Shown here: positions 43,731-53,420 of the stretch, in pieces
How the letters are laid out: every line of letters begins with the position of its first letter
Position numbering within the stretch: the stretch's first letter is position 1
Assembly: GCA_041392505.1 (NCBI GenBank)
Contig: JAWKLX010000006.1
Span: 124,001 to 188,000 of the forward strand
Direction: 5' to 3'
Length of the DNA: 64,000 bases
Source of the DNA: UBA6168 sp041392505
GTDB lineage: Bacteria; Bacteroidota; Bacteroidia; Chitinophagales; Saprospiraceae
Made by a program: the position numbers and the translations under genes
Notes under the pieces: model-generated
Database searches by the model: none
What the model was told of the DNA's origin: nothing
What the model saw: only the letters and a program-made list of their open reading frames with translations

Positions 43731-46085
43731 TCAAAATTTAAAATTCCACGTGACGGAACCCAGTATGGGAAACAACGAAACCTGCTTTGCCGCAACCCTA
43801 ACCGGCACCTCCACCAGTTGTCCATCGGTGTTCATGCCTTCCTCAAATTCCGGTTCGAGGTACAAGAAAAAGGCATTGCGCCGGTTGGTCAGGTTGAAGA
43901 TGCTTAATGTCAAATCGCTTTCTCCCCATTTAGGGAAAAACTTGTATATAAGCCCAAAGTCGGTGCGGAAAAAATAAGGCAGCCGCACCGTGTTCCGGTC
44001 TCCAAATATTGGCGTAACGGCAGAAAACTCTCCACCATAAACATCCTGAAAAGCAAATCTACCCGACGCCAACCAAGCCCGATCCCCACTGCCATAAACC
44101 GCTGTTCCTGATACCGTGATTCGCCGGTTCAACTCATACATCAACACCAAAGACAGGTCGTGACGGCGGTCGTAGCGGGGTGAAAAAGTATTTTCCGTAC
44201 TAAAATTTCGCAGGTCATTTACTTCCTTAAAATTTTCCAAACGGGCAATGGCCAAGGTATAGCCAATCCACCCTGTCAATTTACCTTCCTGCTTTTCAAT
44301 GCCCAGTTCCATCCCGTAGCCATAGCCCTCACCAATGGCAAATTCACCTTCGAGGTCGTTGTTGGCAAATAGTTGTGCGCCGTCAACAAAGGCCACTTTT
44401 CGCTTGAGCCATTTATAATAATACTCATTGGTCAGTAGGAACTGGTCGCCCAGGAGGTACTCAAAGCCCAGGGCAATTTGATCCGAGCGCTGCGGTTTGA
44501 TCTGTTTGGTAGTTGGGTACCAGACATCGGTCGGCAAGGCGATGCCATCGGTGGCGATCAGGTGCAGGTATTGGAACATGCGTGCGTAACTGCCTTTAAA
44601 AGAAAGGTCAGGGTTGACATTGTACAAGGCCGCAATACGGGGTTCAATGCCAAAGTCGTAATTGCCGTCGTTGGCGAAGCCCGACAGACGCAGCCCTGCA
44701 TTGATTTTCCAATGCGCCCCAATGTTCATTTCATCCGCCCCGTACAGCCCAAAGGATGCTCCCGTGTAATCATCGCCACTGGAAAAATTGACTTCGCCAT
44801 CATCGCTGCCTGCTTTTAGGCGGGCCACCCCGAAGCGGTGGTTGGTCACGTTGCCACCGTAACGGATGGTGTGCCTGTTGTTCATTGCATAGTAGAAATC
44901 CGTTTTCAGATTGGCGTCCCGCACATCCGAACCGACTTCAAAAGAAAAACCCTCGACTTTTGTTTCGATGTTGTATTCGTAATTAGAATAGGTAAAAGTG
45001 ATATTGGAAAATAGTTTGGGTGAAAAGACATGGTTCCAGCGGGCCGTCCCGGTGGCATTGCCCCAAAAGAAATTGAAATCAAAAAAATCGCCGTCGAAAG
45101 CAAAGACATCCCGACCGAAGTAACCACTTAAAAACAGGCGGTCTTTTTCCCCCAAGGTGAAATTTGCCTTGGTGTTGAGGTCATAAAAATAGTAGTCGGG
45201 GATGGGGTTGTACTCTGGGTCGTCTTCCTTGCTTTTATTGATTTGGCGGGTAAAAATATCCACGTAGGTCCGGCGGCCAGAAACGATGAAAGAAGATTTT
45301 TCTTTTTGGATCGGCCCTTCCAAAGTCAGGCGGGAGGTGATGAGCCCGACGCCGCCGGTGCCCGAAAATTTCCGGTTGTTCCCTTCCTTCATCCGCACAT
45401 CAATGACCGAGGAAAGCCGTCCGCCGTATTGCGCCGGAAATCCACCCTTATAGAGTTTTAAATCTTTGATTGCGTCCGTGTTGAAAGTGCTGAAAAAACC
45501 AAACAAGTGGTTGGCATTGTAAACGACCGCCTCATCGAGGATGATTAAATTCTGGTCGTTGCTACCACCCCGAACGAACAGTCCAGTCACCCCTTCCGAA
45601 CCAGATGGGATACCCGGTTTTAGTTGGATGGTTTTCAAAATATCGGTCTCGCCGAGAAAGGCCGGGATCACTTTCACTTCTTTGGTGGTCAGTTCTTCAA
45701 CGCTCATTTCCGTAGAGCGGATTTGTTCGCGGTAAGAATTGGCCTGAACGACCACTTCTGTCAACTGCACCCCTGTTCCTAATTCGACATTTAGTTTCAC
45801 ATCACTTTTGGGTAAAACTCTTTTTGTAATTGGTTGAAAACCAACATAAGTAAATTCGATGTCAATGGAATCAGCTCCTTGCGGCAGGGAGAGGGAATAA
45901 AAACCGTATTCATTGGTCGACGTACCACTGCTGGCAGCCGCTGCATAAATCGTCGCACCGATCAGCGTTTCCCCGGTCTCTGCGTCGCTCACTGTTCCAC
46001 TGATGTTAATGGTGTTTTCTTGCGCCACCAATTGACCAGCAAAAAGCAGGGGCAAAAAATAAAGGAGCCATTTTTTTAAAAACAT
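43731..46085 (-). CDS. TonB-dependent receptor with CarboxypepD_reg-like N-terminal domain
   Basis: A 784-residue outer-membrane receptor. After the signal peptide (to about residue 22, LVAQE) there is a carboxypeptidase-regulatory-like domain (NISGTVSDAETGETLIGATI), a plug domain (SVEELTTKEVKVIPAFLGE, GLFVRGGSNDQNLIILDEA) and a 22-strand-type barrel ending in a C-terminal aromatic residue (SVTWNFKF). The ATG at 46085 gives a normal signal peptide; a TTG at 46109 is less likely. It is paired with a DUF4249 lipoprotein and is of the type that lacks a SusD partner. Substrate unknown. Confidence 0.9.
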   Translation of the reverse strand: MFLKKWLLYFLPLLFAGQLVAQENTINISGTVSDAETGETLIGATIYAAAASSGTSTNEYGFYSLSLPQGADSIDIEFTYVGFQPITKRVLPKSDVKLNVELGTGVQLTEVVVQANSYREQIRSTEMSVEELTTKEVKVIPAFLGETDILKTIQLKPGIPSGSEGVTGLFVRGGSNDQNLIILDEAVVYNANHLFGFFSTFNTDAIKDLKLYKGGFPAQYGGRLSSVIDVRMKEGNNRKFSGTGGVGLITSRLTLEGPIQKEKSSFIVSGRRTYVDIFTRQINKSKEDDPEYNPIPDYYFYDLNTKANFTLGEKDRLFLSGYFGRDVFAFDGDFFDFNFFWGNATGTARWNHVFSPKLFSNITFTYSNYEYNIETKVEGFSFEVGSDVRDANLKTDFYYAMNNRHTIRYGGNVTNHRFGVARLKAGSDDGEVNFSSGDDYTGASFGLYGADEMNIGAHWKINAGLRLSGFANDGNYDFGIEPRIAALYNVNPDLSFKGSYARMFQYLHLIATDGIALPTDVWYPTTKQIKPQRSDQIALGFEYLLGDQFLLTNEYYYKWLKRKVAFVDGAQLFANNDLEGEFAIGEGYGYGMELGIEKQEGKLTGWIGYTLAIARLENFKEVNDLRNFSTENTFSPRYDRRHDLSLVLMYELNRRITVSGTAVYGSGDRAWLASGRFAFQDVYGGEFSAVTPIFGDRNTVRLPYFFRTDFGLIYKFFPKWGESDLTLSIFNLTNRRNAFFLYLEPEFEEGMNTDGQLVEVPVRVAAKQVSLFPILGSVTWNFKF

Positions 46086-46206
46086 AAAGGGTGTTTTATT
46101 TTTTAACAAAACTCGGACTTAGTTAGGTGAATAAAAAACGGATGGTTGGTACATACGCTTAAAGACGAATTAAGAACGCATGTCCCTCCTTTATGATCTT
46201 TGAAAA

Positions 46207-46234
46207 GAGGAACATTTTCCGGAAAATGTTTCTC
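46207..46234. promoter_or_regulatory. Palindrome between divergent genes, possible operator
   Basis: aacattttcc (46211-46220) and ggaaaatgtt (46221-46230) form a perfect 20-base palindrome, extended on each side by three pairs and a G-T pair. It lies in the 400-base gap between the TonB-dependent receptor and the DUF4956 operon, which are divergent. The rest of the gap shows no gene. Confidence 0.45.
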
Positions 46235-46492
46235 CTGCCAATTTTAAGGTTTTGCAGAAAAGAGGTTTCCCAAGGTGGAGTCGGGCAAATCTAAAATCGG
46301 AATGCCCTTTCGTCACTTGTTTAAGTGAAAAGGTCAGCTAATTGTCTCCGCTTAGGATTGGAAAATGAAAAATTGCCCCTTGGTTTACTATTTTTGAACT
46401 TGTGGTAAAAAGATGATTAATCGTATGTTAATTCGTGCGGCCAAATCCAAATAAGACATCACCCATCAAAAAGCGCTAAATACAATCTGTAC

Positions 46493-47185
46493 ATGTTCGA
46501 CTTTTCGTTCATCACGACCAATACCGAAAACCCAACATTCCTGACGATCCTGTTTACGGTGATGTTCTCCTTCCTGATGTCGGTGATGATTGCTTTTACT
46601 TACGAAAAAACGTCGAGGCAAGTGGCCCGGCCAGACAACTACATCCAAGCACTGATTTTGATTGCCATCGTTGCAGCTACTATTATGCAAGCTATTGGGG
46701 ATAGTTTGGCAAGAGGGTTGGGTATGCTCGGAGCGTTGTCCATCATCCGCTTCCGCACTACGCTCCGCAACCCCCGCAACATCGTTTTCATGTTCAGCTC
46801 TTTGGCAGCGGGCATTGCTTGTGGAGTTGGAGGGTATGTAATCGCTTTTGTTGGTACGTTGAGCCTTTGCGTTTCGACTTTTTTGCTACGGCTGACCCCT
46901 TTCAGCAAACAACAAAATCTGATCGGTACCCTGACGTTGGAATTGCCCAATAATTCAACCATCCAAGACCAAGTGAAAACTATTTTGAAAAAGCACTGCG
47001 TAAAATACTCCGTCCAATCCTACCGGGTATTCAATAGTGAAGCAAAGGCACATCTGCTGGAATGCCGCTATCAACTGAAGTTAAAAGACGAAATGAAAGG
47101 GGCGAGTTTGGCAAATGAATTAAAGGCATTGGAGGAAGTCAAAAGTATTCGGTTGGCATTTAAGGACACGGAGGACATTATTTGA
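46493..47185 (+). CDS. DUF4956 inner-membrane protein
   Basis: A 230-residue protein with four hydrophobic segments in residues 15-130 and a soluble C-terminal domain. The DUF4956 hallmark LGALSIIRFRTTLRNPRNI is present, followed by VFMFSSLAAGIACGVGGY. The charged motif lies between helices 2 and 3. These proteins are often near polyphosphate-polymerase-like (VTC) and CotH genes; the function is not established to my knowledge. Here it starts a tight three-gene unit with an HlyD-type adaptor (2-base gap) and a TolC-type channel, which suggests that it takes the inner-membrane place of an export complex. That is inference. Confidence 0.85.
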   Translation: MFDFSFITTNTENPTFLTILFTVMFSFLMSVMIAFTYEKTSRQVARPDNYIQALILIAIVAATIMQAIGDSLARGLGMLGALSIIRFRTTLRNPRNIVFMFSSLAAGIACGVGGYVIAFVGTLSLCVSTFLLRLTPFSKQQNLIGTLTLELPNNSTIQDQVKTILKKHCVKYSVQSYRVFNSEAKAHLLECRYQLKLKDEMKGASLANELKALEEVKSIRLAFKDTEDII

Positions 47186-47187
47186 AA

Positions 47188-48267
47188 ATGAAAAAAATAA
47201 ACATCATATACTTGGCTATCATCCCTGTGTTGGTAGGGGTGTTTTACATCAATTGGAATTATGCCCGCCACACGGTCATGTTCTATGGTTTTGCCGAAAA
47301 TAAAGAGACCGAAATCAACCATGAGTTCCCCGTGCAGGTCAATAAAATTTATGTGACACCGGGCCAATTTGTCAACAAAGGAGACCTTCTATTGGATGTC
47401 ACCCACTCGAAATTTGACTTGAAAATGAACGACCTCTCCCACGAAATTGAAACCATGCGGCTACAGGCACAAGAGCGCCGGGCTGACCTTCAGCGCTCGA
47501 TGCGCCAACTAGAAGCAGAACGAATGGCCAAGCTCACCGAAGTAGAATTGAACATCCAAAAACTCGAATCTGAAATCAGTTTGAACCAGTCCCTGCTAAA
47601 AGACTTGAAAAGCATTGACACCAAAAATGCTCCTGACACACCCTCTCCCAGTGAAGTAAAATTGGCTAATTTCAACAAAGAAAAAGAGCTCATAATCCAG
47701 TCTTACGACTTACAAATACAACTGCTAAAAGATGAATTGGCAACCGTTAGCGCACCGCGGGAAGTGCAAATGGACAAATTGGAACAAGAAAAATCCTACT
47801 ATGAAGGCGAGCAGGAAAAGCTGACAATCCGCGCCCCCAGAGATGGCTTGATCGGCAACATCCATTGCTTGGAAGGGGAAAACAAATCCTCTTTTTCTAC
47901 CCTCATCACTTTTTACGAACGTAACCCAACCTTGGTCAAAGGCTTTGTCCATGAAAACCTGATCGTGCATGTGGAAATCGGCGATATTTTAGAAGTCTCT
48001 TCCAGCCTCCACCCAGCCCATCGGCGCCAAGGTACCGTGACAGGTCTTGGTTCCCGGATCGTTGAAATACCAGAGCGCTTGCGCAAAATACCAGAACTGA
48101 AAACGTATGGCCGGGAAGTCCTCATCGCCATCCCACCCAACAACCCATTTCTGCAAAAAGAAAAAGTGATCCTTAATTTCCAAAGTCCCGTAACGCTCCG
48201 GCCAGCGCCCAATTCTTCCATGACGACCACTAACCCCCAAACAAAAGAAGCAGCCATCCAGCAATGA
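47188..48267 (+). CDS. HlyD-family periplasmic adaptor (membrane fusion protein)
   Basis: A 359-residue protein with one N-terminal membrane anchor (IIYLAIIPVLVGVFYI), a biotinyl-lipoyl-like half motif EFPVQVNKIYVTPGQFVNKG, a long coiled coil (about residues 65-210, including QAQERRADLQRSMRQLEAER), the second lipoyl half IRAPRDGLIGNIHCLEGE and a beta-barrel domain. This is the normal plan of an adaptor bridging an inner-membrane component and TolC. The true start is ATG 47188; an in-frame TTG at 47182 would overlap the previous stop. The stop overlaps the next gene by 4 bases (ATGA). Confidence 0.87.
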   Translation: MKKINIIYLAIIPVLVGVFYINWNYARHTVMFYGFAENKETEINHEFPVQVNKIYVTPGQFVNKGDLLLDVTHSKFDLKMNDLSHEIETMRLQAQERRADLQRSMRQLEAERMAKLTEVELNIQKLESEISLNQSLLKDLKSIDTKNAPDTPSPSEVKLANFNKEKELIIQSYDLQIQLLKDELATVSAPREVQMDKLEQEKSYYEGEQEKLTIRAPRDGLIGNIHCLEGENKSSFSTLITFYERNPTLVKGFVHENLIVHVEIGDILEVSSSLHPAHRRQGTVTGLGSRIVEIPERLRKIPELKTYGREVLIAIPPNNPFLQKEKVILNFQSPVTLRPAPNSSMTTTNPQTKEAAIQQ

Positions 48268-49586
48268 TGATGATTACGGCAGCTACCTTTCCATTTGATT
48301 TTAATCTTGGAGGTGATTGGAAATTACCCTCTAAAAAGGCAAGGCCATTTTGTTGGTGCCTTGTTCTTTTTTCATGCCCTTTATTTTTAACCGCCCAAAC
48401 AACCATCACCACCAGCGATTTCCTCTCCAAGGCTTTTGAAAATCAAACCATTTTATTGCACGAGCGGCAATTGGATTTTTTGAAAAACACCGACCATGAG
48501 CTACCTTGGGCCGACCAGTTGGAATTCAGGACGGAGACCGACGAAATGGATTTGAACCGACAAGAATACCTGATGCGTTTCCGCTACCACACCAGAGCCG
48601 AGCGTCAGGCACAACGAAATTTGCACCAATCGGACATCCAACAGCAAGAGCTGAAAAAAACGGATCTCCTAGAAGAAGCGCTCTTGGATCACTATTTTTT
48701 ATTGGTCAAATATGTAGCCCTCGACCGGGAAATAAATATAGTGCAACAACAACAGTTAGTCGCCGCAGATAAATTAACTGTACTAAGAAAAAAAGCCGCC
48801 GCCTTATCTGACTTTAACCTCAATGATTTGTTGAATGCCGAAAGTAAAACCCATGAATTGGAACTAAAAAAAATGGAGTTGGAAGGGGAATTTCAGCAAT
48901 TAAAAAAAACAATGTTGATCCCGTTTGGTGCTGACGAAAATATAAAATTGGATACCACCAATATTTTATCTATTCCAGCATTAATCAATAAAATCCCATT
49001 ATTATCAGGTACCGTCGCTACCAAATCCGAACTCGCCCAGCGCCAATTGGCCATTGAAAAAACGGGACTGGAACTCGAAAAAGAAAAAGCAGAAAACAAC
49101 TGGCAATTAGATTATGTACAGTTCAAACATGCCTCACGGGACAACCTGACCTACGCCCGTGAATGGTCGTTCGGTATGGGCGTAGAAATCCCATTAAAAG
49201 GAAATAATAAATTGGCTAAAAATGAAATCATGTTGGAGCGAATCGAACTTGAAAACCGCTTGACGCTACAAACAATTTCCTTAAATGAACAACTGCAAAA
49301 AAAGCAGCAAGAATTAAATTTAAAAATAAATCAGTACAACCTCGCCATCCAGCAATTGAGCGACAGTCAGCTGCAATTTTCTTATGACAATTATCCACAG
49401 TTCAATGATACTGACCCTTTGCTTTTGTTAAATATTAAAGCCAATATTTTAAACAGGCAAGGCAATTTGCTCAACATCGAAAAAGATATTTATTTACTTT
49501 ATTTGGAAATTATTGAACTGAGTGGAAAAGCCGTGGAAATGCCATTGCGGAACTATTTGAATAATAATTGGGAATTACTGGAATAG
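48264..49586 (+). CDS. TolC-family outer-membrane channel protein
   Basis: A 440-residue protein whose body is mostly long helices with heptad patterns, for example NLHQSDIQQQELKKTDLLEE and NLNDLLNAESKTHELELKKM, arranged as two similar halves, with membrane-barrel-like segments in between (RAYEWSFGMGVEIPLKGNN-like strand pairs). This matches the TolC/OEP family. The N-terminus before TTITTSDFLSKAFENQ contains a hydrophobic, cysteine-containing signal (CWCLVLFSCPLFLTAQ). It is translationally coupled to the adaptor gene, and ends the DUF4956-HlyD-TolC unit. Confidence 0.83.
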   Translation: MMMITAATFPFDFNLGGDWKLPSKKARPFCWCLVLFSCPLFLTAQTTITTSDFLSKAFENQTILLHERQLDFLKNTDHELPWADQLEFRTETDEMDLNRQEYLMRFRYHTRAERQAQRNLHQSDIQQQELKKTDLLEEALLDHYFLLVKYVALDREINIVQQQQLVAADKLTVLRKKAAALSDFNLNDLLNAESKTHELELKKMELEGEFQQLKKTMLIPFGADENIKLDTTNILSIPALINKIPLLSGTVATKSELAQRQLAIEKTGLELEKEKAENNWQLDYVQFKHASRDNLTYAREWSFGMGVEIPLKGNNKLAKNEIMLERIELENRLTLQTISLNEQLQKKQQELNLKINQYNLAIQQLSDSQLQFSYDNYPQFNDTDPLLLLNIKANILNRQGNLLNIEKDIYLLYLEIIELSGKAVEMPLRNYLNNNWELLE

Positions 49587-49592
49587 CTTTTT

Positions 49593-51273
49593 TTAGAATT
49601 TAACTTCTTTCCATTTTGCCCCATCCGAATAAATAAATACCGCATCGTTTGCTGCTTTTTTTATTTCAATTTCACATCCTTTTGAAGCATTTCTAAATTC
49701 AATATTGATCCCTTTCATAAGACCCAGTCCCAAACCATGCCGCCACCACCAACTACCCCATTTGTGGAATTCCAATTTAATAATACCCGCAGTGTCGACG
49801 GTCGCTGTTAAACCATCGGTTGGCGTGTTCATATTAAACTGAGCAACTTGGTAAAACTGGCCTTTGGTTGGTTTTTTGGCTACATATTTTAATGCACTTT
49901 TAAGTGCCAATTCCTGTCTGGAAAAATCTTTGAACATGGGAATGCCTTGGTAGTTTTCAGGAAATGCCAAAACAAATATTTCGGAATTATTTTCCCATTT
50001 AAAATTGGCCAATAAGCCATTGACCACATCGGCGCTATTTTTCCAAAAATTATTTATCTTATTTAAATTATAAATGAGAAATCAATAAAAAGGCGAAGCG
50101 TATAAAAAGTATTTTGTCCTCTGATTAAAAAAATTGAAAAAAGGCAACCAAACCCATATAAAAAAACAATGACGCAAAATAGCCGTACCGATCATTCTCG
50201 CCATGCAATAACCACACAAGGTACAAATTGGCGACTGGCGCTAACTGCCATAAAAAATAGCAACCATGCAAACCTGTTGTTTTTATTTTTTGATTTATCC
50301 TTTTATAAAAAATAATACCAGCCGATAAAATTGTAATACCTAAAATTATAAATAAATAAGCTGTGATAGGGTTGTCGCAAAAAGAAATAAATGATTGTTT
50401 GATCTCATGTTCCATTCCCGCCAATAAATCAAATTTTTGGCAAAATATTTCAAACAATTAGAAGCAATATTTTTTAGGTCATAATTCAAATGCACCCCTT
50501 CCCCATAATGACCAACCCAGTCTCCGAGTAGTATTTTATTTAATAAAAAATAAATAACGGATAAAATAAAGTAAGGAATAACCGACCAAGCCGTCAGTTG
50601 TCGTTTAAAGTTCCCAACTCCTGAACCTGCTTTCTCTTGAGGGCCACCAATATGCAAAGGCAACTGCCATCACTGGCACAGCCAACGCTAATTCAAATGT
50701 GAATAAGGCGATGACAAAAAATAAATTAAACCATAGAAGGTCTATATTTTTTTCCTTTTCTAAATATTTCACCAAAAATAAAAGTGAGGAAAGCATCATC
50801 GCCGTGCAGAAAAGAAAATTAAAACAGACTTTCCAAATAACTGCTTCCGCGTTATAAGGGGATAATAGAAACAGTAAAGCAGTGGCAAAAGCAGGGATGG
50901 AAATATTTACTGCCAACTTATCCGTCTGTGCTGACGATGCGGCTTCAAATACCTTCTTTGCCAACCGGTACCCCAACCAACCGTTCACCACATGTAAAGA
51001 AGTATAAATCAAGTACCACGGCAAAGGGTTCGTATCAAATAATTTATAAAAAAGATAAAGGAAAAAATTGGTCACTTGGTGCAGCGCCGGGAAACCAAAA
51101 CAATGCAAAAAATCCCGAAAAGGCGCTCCATCCAACCGTTCTTGCAACCCCGTAAAATCAGTTACAAACCCAGCTTGCCAAGTCTTGAAATAGGCCAAAT
51201 GCACGACCACAAAAAAGAGGGCCAGCACAACGGCATTTCCCCGTAATTCGTATTTGTTCAGATCGGAACTCAT
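49593..51273 (-). pseudogene. Large polytopic membrane protein gene, at least three frameshifts
   Basis: The coding trace begins MSSDLNKYELRGNAVVLALF at 51273 and holds several membrane helices (including AFATALLFLLSPYNAEAVIW). It shifts frame near 50640 (to NFKRQLTAWSVIPYFILSV), again near 50420 (to GMEHEIKQSFISFCDNP), and again near 50080-50130 (to KINNFWKNSADVVNGLLANF), ending at 49593 after VFIYSDGAKWKEVKF. Put together it would be about 555 residues: a multi-helix domain plus a soluble tail, the plan of Bacteroidota membrane glycosyltransferase-like proteins (GT39/PMT type is a guess). The A+T-rich codon use continues across the breaks, so the parts belong together. Confidence 0.75.
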
Positions 51274-51306
51274 TGGATTGGTTGCAAGTGTTTACTTTTG
51301 GCCTCG

Positions 51307-51362
51307 GTAGGGCGGATTTCCAAACCCGCCAAAAGTAAGGTGGATTTGGAAATCCGCCCTAC
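51307..51362. repeat. Inverted repeat, 18-bp perfect arms
   Basis: gtagggcggatttccaaa (51307-51324) is the exact complement of 51345-51362; the 20-base centre holds cccgcc and ggtgga that could pair further. It lies between the start of the membrane-protein pseudogene and the divergent Bat-type gene, so it is not placed as a terminator of either. It looks like a dispersed palindromic repeat. Confidence 0.75.
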
Positions 51363-51392
51363 TTTATCCGAAAAACGGCATATCGATCCACC

Positions 51393-52319
51393 ATGCGACT
51401 GTTATTAACCGCATTCACTTTCTTTTTTTTCCTCACCTCCAGCACTGCCCAATACAGCGCCAAGGCCACCATGGATAGCACCCACCTCCTGATCGGCGAC
51501 CAATTGAAATTGCATTTGGAGGTGGTACACCCGCCCGGCGCGCAACTATTGCCGATGGTGTTCAAGAAAAAGGAAGGGGATGTTGTCGAATTTTTGGGGC
51601 AGACCAAATGGGATACCGTTTCGCAATCGGGCGAAATCCGTTTGAGAAAAGATTTACTGCTAACTGCTTGGGACTCTGGCTACCACGATGTTCCTTCTTT
51701 GCCGGTCATCTTTTTGGCCGATGCAAGAAATGACACCATTTACACCCAGAACATCCCCCTTGAAGTAGAAGTGCCGCCTACCGATTCGGTTTTGGCAGAC
51801 ATCAAACCTATCATCGAGGAACCCATTGTCTGGCAAGACTATATACCTGAAATTACCTTGGTCGGCCTCTTATTGCTCGTAGCATTGATGTGGTACATTG
51901 CCAGTCGTATCAAGACCAAAAAGGAACTCCCACCGCCGCCACCCGTTATTGTTCCGCCACATGAAATTGCTTTTGGAAAATTGAAAGCACTTAAAGAGCA
52001 AAAGCTTTGGCAACAAGGGCAGGTGAAGGAATTCCATACTCAATTGACCTACATCATCCGAGAATACTTGGAAAAAAGATATGCTGTGCAAGCGTTGGAG
52101 CAAACGACCGATGAAATTTTAGGGCAGATGAAGGGCATTAATTTGGGCAGTGACCTGACCCAAAAAATGACCCGCCTGCTCCAAACTGCCGACCTTGTCA
52201 AATTTGCAAAAGCAGAGCCTCCCGCCGACTACCACGACAATGCCCTGGCCCTCGGCGAGGAATTTGTGCGGGCAACGAAGCTGGAAGTTTTGGCGTCGGA
52301 AGATGTCAAGAATAGTTAA
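51393..52319 (+). CDS. BatD-like / DUF4381-type membrane protein
   Basis: A 308-residue protein with a signal peptide (TFFFFLTSSTAQ), an extracytoplasmic beta domain (TMDSTHLLIGDQLKLHLEV), one transmembrane segment (ITLVGLLLLVALMWYIAS, about residues 154-171) and a cytoplasmic helical tail (FGKLKALKEQKLWQQGQVKEF). The tail has the pattern of DUF4381/BatD C-termini: an EFHTQLTYIIREYLEKRY segment, then LEQTTDEIL and LLQTADLVKFAKA. It lies 85 bases before a BatA-type gene. Bat proteins work with a MoxR AAA chaperone in envelope stress or complex assembly; MoxR is not in the window. Confidence 0.78.
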   Translation: MRLLLTAFTFFFFLTSSTAQYSAKATMDSTHLLIGDQLKLHLEVVHPPGAQLLPMVFKKKEGDVVEFLGQTKWDTVSQSGEIRLRKDLLLTAWDSGYHDVPSLPVIFLADARNDTIYTQNIPLEVEVPPTDSVLADIKPIIEEPIVWQDYIPEITLVGLLLLVALMWYIASRIKTKKELPPPPPVIVPPHEIAFGKLKALKEQKLWQQGQVKEFHTQLTYIIREYLEKRYAVQALEQTTDEILGQMKGINLGSDLTQKMTRLLQTADLVKFAKAEPPADYHDNALALGEEFVRATKLEVLASEDVKNS

Positions 52320-52404
52320 GTTGATTAAGATGATTGAGAAAGGTTGAGGTGTAAAATCATCTGAACTCTTATCAACCATTTCAATCCTTAAACCCTAAAT
52401 TTAG

Positions 52405-53403
52405 ATGTTCAACGACATCAATTTTTTACACCCATGGTTTTTCCTCCTGCTGTTGCTGATACCACTGGTGGCCTATTTTCGCTATAAACGAAAAAGTGAG
52501 CACTATGCCAGTATGACCATGCCGAACTTGGAGGCCGTCAAAGGCATCCGTTCATGGAAAGCCACCCTGCAAAAGTGGTTACCCCTGCTCCGAGCGTTGG
52601 CATTCACCGCGCTCGTCTTCGCCTTGGCCCGCCCGCAACTAACCCTCAAGGAAGAAAAAGTGACCGCCGATGGCATTGATATTTTTCTCGTCATTGACCT
52701 ATCCAGCAGCATGCTGGCGCAGGACTTTAAACCCGACCGCTTGGAAGTAAGCAAACGGGTCGCCTCCGACTTTGTGGACAAACGCCCTTTCGACCGCATG
52801 GGACTGGCCGTATTTGCCGGGGAAGCTTTCACCCAGTGCCCGCTCACCACCGACCACAATGTGCTAAAAGATTTTATTGGCGAACTTCGTTGCGGCCTCC
52901 TCGATGATGGTACCGCCATCGGCATGGGATTGGCCACCGCCGTCAACCGAATCAAGGACAGTGAAGCCGACAGCAAAGTCGTTATTCTGCTCACCGACGG
53001 GGTCAATAATGCTGGCTACGTCAAACCCATCACCGCCGCCGAGATCGCCAAAGAATTCAATGTAAAAGTCTATACCATTGGCGTCGGCACCGAAGGCCAG
53101 GCCCTTGCCCCGACGAGCCGCCGCAGTGATGGCCGCTACCAGTTCAGCCTAACCCGGGTGGAGATTGATGAGGACCTGCTGACCCAGATTGCCGAAATGA
53201 CGGGCGGTAAATATTTTCGGGCCACTAACGAAAAACGGCTCGAATTGATCTATGCGGAAATTGACCGTTTGGAAAAAACAGAAATCGAAGTGACAACGGT
53301 GAAAAGGTATAGCGAGGAGTTTTATCGGTTCGTCTGGCTGGCGGTGGTTTTGTTGGTGTTGGAGATGTTGTTGCGGTTGACGGTTTTACGGAGTGTAACG
53401 TGA
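52405..53403 (+). CDS. batA: BatA-like VWA-domain membrane protein
   Basis: A 332-residue protein of the Bacteroides aerotolerance type. It has an N-terminal membrane part (HPWFFLLLLLIPLVAYFRYK and ALAFTALVFALARP), a VWA domain with an intact MIDAS: DLSSS (Asp98, Ser100, Ser102), the threonine in DDGTAIGMG and the aspartate in LLTDGVNNAG, and a C-terminal transmembrane helix (FVWLAVVLLVLEMLL). It follows the BatD-like gene and is probably co-transcribed. The intact MIDAS indicates a working metal-dependent protein interaction domain. Confidence 0.87.
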   Translation: MFNDINFLHPWFFLLLLLIPLVAYFRYKRKSEHYASMTMPNLEAVKGIRSWKATLQKWLPLLRALAFTALVFALARPQLTLKEEKVTADGIDIFLVIDLSSSMLAQDFKPDRLEVSKRVASDFVDKRPFDRMGLAVFAGEAFTQCPLTTDHNVLKDFIGELRCGLLDDGTAIGMGLATAVNRIKDSEADSKVVILLTDGVNNAGYVKPITAAEIAKEFNVKVYTIGVGTEGQALAPTSRRSDGRYQFSLTRVEIDEDLLTQIAEMTGGKYFRATNEKRLELIYAEIDRLEKTEIEVTTVKRYSEEFYRFVWLAVVLLVLEMLLRLTVLRSVT

Positions 53404-53420
53404 TGCTTTAAATAGTATCT

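Noticed and set aside
47182..47187. HlyD gene start at TTG 47182 with a 4-base overlap
   Set aside because: An ATG two codons later gives a normal membrane anchor, so the overlap is not needed.
51307..51362. Bidirectional terminator
   Set aside because: The flanking genes are divergent, so no transcript ends here; a dispersed palindrome is the better reading.
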